Under the pieces are notes generated by a model that did not search any database, was not told the DNA's origin, and saw only the letters and a program-made list of their open reading frames with translations. A program made the translations under genes and the position numbers. A DNA stretch of 64,000 bases from Ceratopteris richardii (Eukaryota > Streptophyta > Polypodiopsida > Polypodiales > Pteridaceae): positions 229,156,012 to 229,220,011 of the forward strand of contig CM035406.1 of the NCBI GenBank assembly GCA_020310875.1. Direction: 5' to 3'. Of the stretch, positions 56,961 through 64,000 are shown piece by piece (position 1 is the first letter of the stretch; each line of letters starts with the position of its first letter).

Positions 56961-58043
56961 TGTTGGAAGATCAATCTTACACTATGCTTGAGATGGATTT
57001 GATCTACATTAAAAACTATGGCTTGGATAACATCGAAAGAATATCCATTGGAGAGTTCTTTTTCTTATGCTCACTTATTGTATTTTTCTTTAAGAATTTC
57101 CATGGATCTTTTACTATTGTAAAAGCCTTGAGCTTTACACATGTAAAAGGAGAAAGAGAGAGCCCAAATTCCAGGAATTTGTGGTGGTTTAGTTGCATTA
57201 AATCAATCAATGACCTAAAAGTAGATCAAACTAGATCTTCACTTTTCCTAGATTGTAGGAAAGTGAATTGATTCCCTCCAACAACCATTCCTACCTTCAT
57301 TTGAATTCAAAATCCACTTTTAGAAGTTGTTTAGCACTTGTAGATTCTATATAAAGACTTAAAAACACTTGTACAATACATGGAAGCAATATACATACAC
57401 TTGTGACCATCATTGTCTTGCTCCTTCATTTCTCTGCATCATCTTCTTCACAAATAGTAATCTTGCAGAGGTTGGTGCTCTCTCTACAAAGTTGCAAATT
57501 TGATGAGAGATGGCTCATTGGAAAGGTATTAGTGTCTAGATCATGGTTAAAAATTTCCTTAGTAGTTGAATCAAAAGATTGGGTGAAATCACTATTTTTA
57601 TGTCTCGTGGTGAATCTGTGTGTATTCCTGAAACAAAGGAGGTACGACTATTGAGTGTCTGATTCCTTCCTATAGCATATTTTGCTTATTCCTTATCCTT
57701 TTGTGCATCCTATACACTCAACCCTATGTGTATGACCCCCATAAAAGGATTTTTTCTAATTTTAATCACGATGGTCTCTATGAGCATTTGAAGTTGATTG
57801 TTTCTTCAAACGATAGTAAGTTTGTTGAGCTAGTCGATGTGCGAACCTATCTCTTTTCTATCAGCTCGTTGTCCTTGATGCTCCAAAGTACATAGTGCAT
57901 TTTATTGCGCTTATCGCATGCCTATAAGATCTATTTGAATCTCCATAAGCTAAAGGGCTGGTCTTGTGCCGGTTGGCTCGAGCAAACTTCATCGCTTTGA
58001 AACTGACTTTTCTACCTCCTACAAGCTTCTCCAAGTTCTTTCA
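56961..58043 (+). repeat. Copia family A LTR, long variant
   Basis: 1083 bp from TGTTGGAAG to CTTTCA. It has the same ends as LTRs 2 and 3 but carries about 240 extra bases (roughly 57640-57900), replaced by a short different stretch in LTRs 2 and 3. TATATAAA at 57348-57355. It is followed at once by satellite, not by a primer-binding site. Confidence 0.85.
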
Positions 58044-58245
58044 ACACATACATATACACCTAGATATGCACACATACACTCACATGCATACATACAATCA
58101 CATGCATACATACACACACATTCATACATACACACACATGCATACAAAACACACATAGACACACACACTATACATACATATGCATACATACACATACACA
58201 CATGTATACATACACACACATATACATACACCCACATATACATAA
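58044..58245. repeat. ACATAC-type satellite, second locus
   Basis: About 200 bases of the same ACATAC/CACATG unit family as at 29909-31065, starting at the base after the LTR end. Frames across it are repeat artefacts. Confidence 0.93.
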
Positions 58246-58930
58246 ATTCTAGGATTATGCAAAGCTCACATAAGCATGATGAAATTCCTTGCATTACTAC
58301 AACATATGTTTCAATAACACGTAATATAGTTGATAGTTCTCTTTTTGTGAACTACCAATTCGTTGTTTTCTCCTTGAGAATAAATTTTCAACGATCAAGA
58401 CTTTTCAAGGGGAGCATGCATTAAGAATGATTCAAATCTAAGTACGGAAACGATCAATTGCATAAATTTCACTCTTTCGTCTACACTAGATATCCATAAT
58501 ACTACATGCTCTGTGTTTCTCATTTGTCTTGTCAACAGAGAGTGCTGTGTTGAAAACTCAAGTTTCATGTGTAACACCGAACACGTAAACATGCACATAT
58601 GTGCAGCGGTCTGTGGTTTATCAACTTCATTAACGAATCAAACAGCTCGTGCCTTCCTCCGTGTCCCTTTTAGCCTCTGTTTTCCGAGACTCTCTATATC
58701 TACCTCCGTGCATGCCTCCTGTTGGTCTGCGTGCGCCTCCATGACTGTTGTTATTGATTTCTAAAAGTTATTATTTTATGTTTTAAGAGGCTAGCTGCGT
58801 GGAAAGCTTTGAAAGCATAACAGAATGGATAAGCATTCTTGGAAGTTCAGTGTTTTCCCATTGACATGTAGCTGACAATTCGAGGGAGCAACATTGTTGA
58901 AAAAGCAAGGCACTCTAACCTCTTTGCTTT
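58246..58930. repeat. Direct duplication, right copy (partner 54575-55262)
   Basis: See the partner. This copy keeps the extra ~65-70 bases at about 58408-58480. It begins where the satellite ends. Confidence 0.78.
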
Positions 58931-59160
58931 TGCCATTTTCCCAGCATGCTTTCATAAAACTGAGAAGGTAGGCTTCGAAAATATGGAAAACCCAAAAAGC
59001 TCATTTATTTTATTTGTTTAGTAACCCAAAAGCTCATAATTGATTTAATAGGCAATTAAATTTATTTTATTTTATTTAGTAACCCAAAAGCTCATATTTT
59101 ATTTTCCTTTGTATTCTATACTAGCAATTAAATTTATCAAATGAGTAGAACATACCCTTA
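58931..59160. other. Short AT-rich linker with a local direct repeat
   Basis: The phrase tttagtaacccaaaagctcat occurs twice (about 59016 and 59076). Confidence 0.6.
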
Positions 59161-59162
59161 CA

Positions 59163-59590
59163 TTGGCACATATTCCTTCCTTTTATCTAGCTGCTCAGCA
59201 ACATGGCTTGATAAAAATCGAGCAGCATCATGTTCCAATGCTTAAAGCGAACTATCAACTTTCTTTATTGGAAACAAATGCAAGTGGCAAAAAGAAAAAT
59301 GTAATACTATTAAAATTCATAGACCGCGAAGGCATCGCTCGAATACTTGCAAAGGCAAAGATTGATCGTCCTCCTAACAAAGTCTACATCACAGAATGAA
59401 AAACAGAATCCGAATTTTAACTAATAAGAAGGGATTCTATATAAATGTTGCGTCACAGATTGTGTTTCCCGTGTCTTGTCTTCTGGACTTTCCAGTGTCA
59501 AGATACCGCAGGTTGAAAATATCGCCTCTTGATATATTGGAAGAGACAATTGTAGAGAAGATACTAGCCGAACTATACAGAAAGTTCTAA
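59163..59590 (+). other. Two short protein-like frames of unknown identity (possible captured gene fragment)
   Basis: The frame at 59163-59399 includes AAQQHGLIKIEQHHVPMLKA and NVILLKFIDREGIARILAKA and reads like a conserved globular protein. The next, 59396-59590 (IRILTNKKGFYINVASQIVF, ending KILAELYRKF), overlaps it by four bases in another frame. A pyrimidine run plus tttatctag at about 59170-59187 looks like a 3' splice site just before AAQQHG. I do not recognise the family. It may be the last exon of a degraded host gene, or an element part. Confidence 0.35.
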
Positions 59591-59639
59591 GAAATGTTTT
59601 TTTTAATCAAATAAGTTTTTCTTTTAACAAACAGGAAAT

Positions 59640-60560
59640 GATAGGAGATACAATGGAGTCCAAACAATCTATTTGCCCTAGCAATACATCCGCAATCTTC
59701 CAGGCCGAAACATTACAATATTATGTCAATATATTTTCTTTGACACAAATCTATTCCCCCATCAACTTGCATACACTAAATGCCCAAATAATGATGCAAA
59801 TGTCCCAAATTTGACATCTCAAAAGAGGCATGCAAATCAACCTTAAATTCAGCAATATGCTTCTTATTAGGACTATTGAGCAGATTTTCATCAACATATA
59901 CAACGATGAACAAAAGTACATTTGCACGCTTAACATATAAGGTTCTCTCACTTGGATTGTTTTCAAAACCAGGTGCAATCAAGTAGGCATGTATCTTTCC
60001 ATACCATGCACATGGTGCTTGCTTCAAACCATATAATGCATTTTTAAGGCTATAACTTTGTTTTCATGCCCTTTTTGTACAAAACCATGGGGCTGAAATA
60101 CATACACTTCTTCATGTAAGTCACCATTCAGAAACGCAATCTTAATGTCCAACTGATGTACATTCCAACCATGATGAGTTGCAAGTGCACAAATGCTACC
60201 AACCGTGGTCATTCAACATGAGAGGGCAAAAGTCTCATTGAAATCAATGCCTCTTTCTTGAGCATAACCTTTGCAACAAGCCTTGTTTTATACCTCTCAA
60301 GTGTTCCATTAGGTTTATGTTTTGGCTTGTATACCCATTTAGTGCCAATGGTCTTTTTGCCTAAAGGAAAATCACATAAATAACAAGTACCATTTTTCAT
60401 AATAGCATCATATTCTGATTGCATAATAGCCATCCAATTTTTTGAATTTTGTGCTTCATCAAAAGAAGCAAGCTCATTCGCATCACAAAGACTACAAGTA
60501 GTCATTGCATAGCAATCTGATGCAAAAGAACCACTATGATAGCCTGAATGAGTATCAATA
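59640..60560 (-). pseudogene. Copia family D2 reverse transcriptase
   Basis: Minus strand. The N-terminal part (60209-60505) shows ELASFDEAQNSKNWMAIMQSE and TIGTKWVYKPKHKPNGTLERYKT. Then come THHGWNVHQLDIKIAFLNGD and KQAPCAWYGKIHAYL; the YVDD site reads YVDE (about 59870-59900). The block SFEMSNLGHLHHYLGI ends it. Frames are broken. Same family as D1, but a separate, more decayed copy. Confidence 0.85.
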
Positions 60561-61324
60561 TGACAAAACTACATCTAATTTTCTATCTCTCAAAGTCTTC
60601 ACTACCCATTTAGGCATAGTTTTAGCCTCTTCCATGTCAAGCCTCTCATCAACAAGTGCATCATGTAAATATATACCACAAATGGAATGATCTGCATCAT
60701 CATGTGAAACTTGTAAAGGCTAAGAAATTGAAATATAAGACCTAACACTTGATTTTCCACCTATAAAAAGAGGCAACAACGTGTCATACACATCTCTGGA
60801 GCTAACAGATATCTCCTTCGTACATGAAAGTAATGACTGAATTACATCTTCCACAAAAACAACATCACCGCTTACCATAATGTTTTTACTCTATGGATGA
60901 TATAGATCATAGGCTTTTCTTTCCAAAATGTTCCTAAAAAATACAATCACTAGTCTATCATCAAATTTTCTATATTTTTGTTCAGGAACTAATGCATATG
61001 CCAAACAACAAAGACACGTAGATGAGCAACATATGGCTTTCAACTATGCCAAGCCTCATATGGAGTGATCGATTGTAGCATTTTGGTGGGAACTTGTTAA
61101 GTACATATGTTGCACACATAACAATCTCAAGTCAGAAGCTAAGTGGTAAAGCCTGACTTTTGCCCATACACGTCGCCATCTCCATGAGAGACATGTTCAT
61201 TCTTTCAACAACTCCATTCTGTTGAGATGTATATGACATGGTACACTAGTGCTTTATCCCACGTTCAACCAGAAATACATTGAAATTGGAAGACATGCAT
61301 TCCCCCCTTGATCAAAATGAAGGC
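60561..61324 (-). pseudogene. Copia family D2 integrase and linker
   Basis: Collinear by sequence with 49050-49910 of D1: the aaaaagaggcaacaa..g phrase, the aaaacaacatca phrase, the integrase end (ttcaacaactccattctgttgag on the plus strand) and the ..ccccccttgatcaaaatgaagg phrase. Full of stops. It ends near 61324. Confidence 0.78.
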
Positions 61325-61497
61325 TTTATCTCAAGGCTTTACTAATGAACGAATAGAAAATGGATTCACCAACAATAAAGAAGATAATATTGATAGTGAA
61401 ATTTTTATCATTAGATCAGATATAGGATTCTTTCAGAAATACGATTTCTTTGAAAGGAAAAATTCTAGTAAAACTCCCTTGGAAGAGCCCCCTAAAG
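61325..61497 (+). other. 173-bp segment of unknown origin between two D copies, open in one frame
   Basis: It has no counterpart in D1. The frame 61308-61502 is open through it (QGFTNERIENGFTNNKEDN, IIRSDIGFFQKYDFFERKNS). The base composition (A-rich) and residues hint at organelle-like coding sequence, but I cannot name a gene. It may be filler DNA from a repair event. Confidence 0.3.
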
Positions 61498-62197
61498 GAT
61501 AGACTTTTGTGTGAAGAGGAGCTACCAAGCATGAAGCAAAAACCACTAGTGGACACGTGAGTGCCATAGCAACCAACCTAGTCAGAGTCAAAAAAATCAT
61601 GTAAATTTGGCAGTAGTGATCCCCCCTTTGGGATAAAAATCCAAGTAGCCAGGTACCACTCAAGTGGTGAAAGATTATCTTAGCCACCTGCCAATGCTTG
61701 ACATCTAGGTAATGCATAAGCTTTCCAGAGATAGAAAATTCAATATCAGGTTAGGTTTTGCATTAGTAAATCACGCATCCAACAACCTACTAATACAGAA
61801 CAACTTCAAATGCATCTCCAACATCATGAAGACTCAACTGTAAACCTCTTTCCATAGGATTGGCAATAGGTTTACAATATTCAAGGCCAAAACATTGCAT
61901 TAATGTGTCAGTATATTTCATCTGAGACAAAGTTATTCCCCCATCAACTTGCATTAATTCAATGCCCAAATAATGATGCGAATGCCCCAAATCTGACATC
62001 TCAAAAGAGGCATGTGAATCACCCTTAAATTTAGCAATATGCTTCTCATTAGGAATAGTGAGAAACATGTCATCAACATACACAAAAATGATCAGAAGCA
62101 CATCATTTGCATGCTTAATATATATGGTGCTCTCAGTTGAATTGTTCTCAAAACCATGTGCAATGAAGTAGGCATGTATCTTTTCATACCAAGAATG
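61498..62197 (-). pseudogene. Copia family D3 RT end and RNase H region
   Basis: Minus strand. RT (61790-62101) reads IFVYVDDMFLTIPNEKHIAKF (YVDD kept), SFEMSDLGHSHHYLGIELMQ and YTDTLMQCFGLEYCKP. The RNase H side (61433-61717) shows YLDVKHWQVAKIIFHHLSGT. It ends sharply at 62197, where other copies continue into KALYGLNQ. The order relative to D2 shows these are two different insertions. Confidence 0.83.
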
Positions 62198-62646
62198 TGT
62201 GTTGGCTCAGTTCTCGATGAAATCCCACCATTTTCCTGCACTTTTCACGCATATCGTTGCCTCAACGTACACGGAGCTCGAGATGAATCGCCGCCCAGCC
62301 ACGTATCTACTTCCATATATTCCTCTCTCATTTCTTACCCACAAGGGGTATTATCTCATGGCCTCTCACATGAGTTCCAAGTGGCACTCACGTGAGTATC
62401 CTACTCAATGTATCTAAGAGGTGGTTCACACCTCTTATTCAGAACTAATGAGTAGTACTCCATGTTACATTTCCTTCCCCTTAACTGCATTTTTGCCCTC
62501 AAAAATGGTATTGGACGGTCCTAAGAAAGAGAGAATATATAAAAGCAATACTCCCACTATATCCCCATGCACCTCATGTACATGTTCATATCTCCTTGTT
62601 GTTTCCCCATATCCTTCCTCTTAAGAAGACTCTTGGGAAGGTAACT
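62198..62646. promoter_or_regulatory. Promoter-like stretch with palindromic G-box and TATA box
   Basis: A perfect 12-bp palindrome ACTCACGTGAGT (62386-62397) contains the plant G-box CACGTG. A near-palindromic ctcacatgag lies just upstream. A TATATAAA box lies at 62536-62543. No coding sequence follows except the LTR. It may be part of another LTR or a host promoter remnant. Confidence 0.4.
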
Positions 62647-63098
62647 GTTATACTTTATGGGATATTTGGAATGAAGGTGTAATGCCTTGAGGATTTTAAT
62701 GTGTTTTGTGTTTTGATTAGCAGGTGAAGATCCATGAGGGTGTGAACGCACATGGACTTGGAGATATTTAGAAGATGGTTATTTTTAGTTATTTTTGTAA
62801 AAAATAATGGATCGCTTTAGAAAGCGACGTTTTTGTAAAAATAGAAAATTACGAACTTGTAAATAAAGCAAAAACACACTTTTCGGAGCGCGGCCCTCAT
62901 GTATCTTCTATTCAGGACATAATAGGAATTTACTATAAATACGCATGCTCTGGTAGAGTGTCCATCAGAGCATGTGGGGGGAGATTGTACCCAATTTGGT
63001 GTCGTCTCTTATCTCTTTCTGTCTTTGAGTATTTTTTTCTCTGCGTTCGTATGTCTGTTATTCTCTGCGTTCGTGCATCTGTGGTACCTGGGGCAACA
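62647..63098 (+). repeat. Copia 5' LTR (left edge tentative)
   Basis: The right edge is firm: ..GGGGCAACA then one base, then a perfect primer-binding site. The left edge TGTTATAC at 62647 is a guess. TATAAAT at 62934-62940. A small hairpin CGCTTT-ag-AAAGCG lies near 62813-62826. Confidence 0.7.
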
Positions 63099-63099
63099 G

Positions 63100-63112
63100 T
63101 GGTATCAGAGCC
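63100..63112 (+). promoter_or_regulatory. Copia primer-binding site (perfect)
   Basis: TGGTATCAGAGCC, complementary to the 3' end of initiator-methionine tRNA, two bases after the LTR end. The best preserved primer site in the window, pointing to a younger element, but no gag frame follows. Confidence 0.9.
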
Positions 63113-63131
63113 AAGACGTTCGCGGAGGTGG

Positions 63132-63355
63132 TTGCAGCGTTTGATTGCGATTTGCAGCATTCAGGTCTGTTCGCGATTCGGCGTTCATCTCAACCGTCTG
63201 ATCCAATTGCGGCGTTTGATTGCGATTTGTGGCATCCAGTCCGTTCGCGAATCGGCGTCCATCTCAACCGTCTAGTCCAGTTGCAGCGTTTGATTGCGAT
63301 TTGTGGCATCCAGTCCGTTCGCGAATCGGCATCCATCTCAACCGTCTCGTCCAGG
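63132..63355. repeat. Minisatellite in the copia leader, 3 x ~75 bp
   Basis: Units start at 63132, 63207 and 63281 (ttgcRgcgtttgattgcgat...). The second and third are nearly identical. Relatively GC-rich with several CG dinucleotides. Confidence 0.92.
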
Positions 63356-63429
63356 TTTTTCGTTCATTAAGTTTTTTTGAAGTTTTTTGGTTTTAGTTAC
63401 GCCGGTCAAGTTTTTCGAATTTCACACTG

Positions 63430-63520
63430 TCACACTCTGTACCCCCTGTGCTCACTGTGCTCTCTGTGCTCTCTGTACCCTTTGTACCCCCTATGCTCCC
63501 CTGTGCTCCCCTGTGCTCCT
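63430..63520. repeat. Short tandem repeat of tgtgctc/tgtaccc units
   Basis: About nine imperfect 9-11-bp units of ctctgtgct / cccctgtgct / ctttgtaccc. Beyond it, gtcgactaaggc is doubled near 63549-63573. Confidence 0.8.
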
Positions 63521-63757
63521 TTTCGGTTACTCCTTCGGCTTACTCCAAGGTGTCGACTAAGGCGTCGACTAAGGCATAGAACTATGGCATAACTTTGGCA
63601 TCTTTGGCTTCTCTGGCACTCATGGTTCTCTTGGTTCTCTTGGTTCCGTTGGCAGCCGTTGGCTACGCGCGAACCAATTCTAACATATGAGTGGCAATAA
63701 GGGCTTAGTTATTTCCCTAGTTAGCCTAGTTAACCCACATAGTTCCTTATTTAGTAT

Positions 63758-63825
63758 GTAGGGGATTTGAACCCACAACCTCATACTACCAAGAGATAAG
63801 TTTTATCCACTAGGCTATTTCCTCT
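63758..63825 (-). mobile_element. tRNA-derived SINE-like head (boxes A and B)
   Basis: Minus strand: box A TAGCCTAGTGGA (63806-63817, 11 of 12 to consensus) and box B GGTTCAAATCC (63763-63773, 10 of 11), 32 bases apart, the layout of an internal RNA polymerase III promoter. The acceptor arms do not pair, so it is not a functional tRNA. A plant tRNA-derived SINE is the likeliest reading; its body would extend left, and no tail is defined. Confidence 0.5.
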
Positions 63826-63879
63826 TTTTGATACTCTATTCCTTTTAATAAATATTTAACATAACTTTTATCTCTCTCT

Positions 63880-63897
63880 CCTTTTATTTATTTGTTT

Positions 63898-63929
<32 letters not shown>

Positions 63930-64000
63930 TTATTTATTTATCAAAATACTTCTATTTATTTATTAATAATACTATTATTATTATTATTATTATTAGTAGT
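63880..64000. repeat. TTTA and ATT microsatellites
   Basis: About 70 bases of TTTA/TTTAT repeats, then (ATT)n from about 63965 to the window end. Confidence 0.9.

Noticed and set aside
57964-58424. His-Thr-rich frames at the second satellite
   Set aside because: Same artefact of the repeat.
63758-63825. Functional tRNA gene
   Set aside because: The 3' half of the acceptor stem does not pair with the 5' half, so it cannot be a normal tRNA.

Overview
The window looks like gene-poor nuclear DNA of a land plant, and it is made almost entirely of transposable elements nested in one another. The plant call rests on element types: L1-type LINEs with a DUF4283/CCHC ORF1 and a zf-RVT tail, several Ty1/copia families primed by initiator-methionine tRNA, and En/Spm (CACTA) TNP2 remnants with DUF4216-like tails. 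I cannot name the species. I found no host gene I would defend, no rRNA, no functional tRNA and no CRISPR. The only candidates for non-transposon coding sequence are two short open frames near 59.2-59.6 kb and one at 61.3 kb.

Layout. 1-8.7 kb: two L1-type LINEs lie tail to tail in a CT-rich tract. The left one is cut by the window edge. The right one (2906-8697, minus strand) is complete: 20-bp target duplication, poly-A tail, intact 1277-residue ORF2, and an ORF1 broken only by one frame change in an A7 run. A 102-bp LINE tail with its own 17-bp duplication sits between them. 9.6-17.8 kb: a decayed LINE, then two decayed CACTA transposase regions facing each other, with a hairpin and minisatellite between. 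18-25 kb: copia gag debris and LINE debris. 22.2-28.8 kb: a diverged segmental duplication, each copy hit independently by a 5'-truncated LINE with a perfect 16-bp target duplication. 29.9-31.07 kb: a 1.16-kb ACATAC-type satellite with a 342-bp higher-order repeat.

31.07-44.2 kb is the most striking part: a tandem copia array (family A), LTR - partial interior - LTR - interior - LTR - interior - LTR. The two full interiors are nearly identical, yet they share the same stop codons, an altered protease site and an altered reverse-transcriptase site. The first LTR carries an 876-bp terminal-inverted-repeat element holding six short palindromes, most at a 70-71-bp pitch. 44.2-47.8 kb: a second copia family (E), 5' truncated. 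47.8-52.3 kb: a third family (D) on the minus strand with a short 5' LTR. 52.3-58.9 kb: copia fragments, a second LTR of family A running straight into the ACATAC satellite, and a 0.69-kb direct duplication about 3.7 kb apart. 59-62.2 kb: two more D fragments. 62.5-64 kb: a palindromic G-box and TATA region, a copia 5' LTR with a perfect primer-binding site and a 3 x 75-bp leader repeat, and a tRNA-derived SINE-like head.

The elements do not form a pathway. Their nesting gives a relative history: old CACTA, LINE and copia debris; segmental duplication; LINE insertions with intact target duplications; and the recent tandem array and complete LINE as the youngest events.
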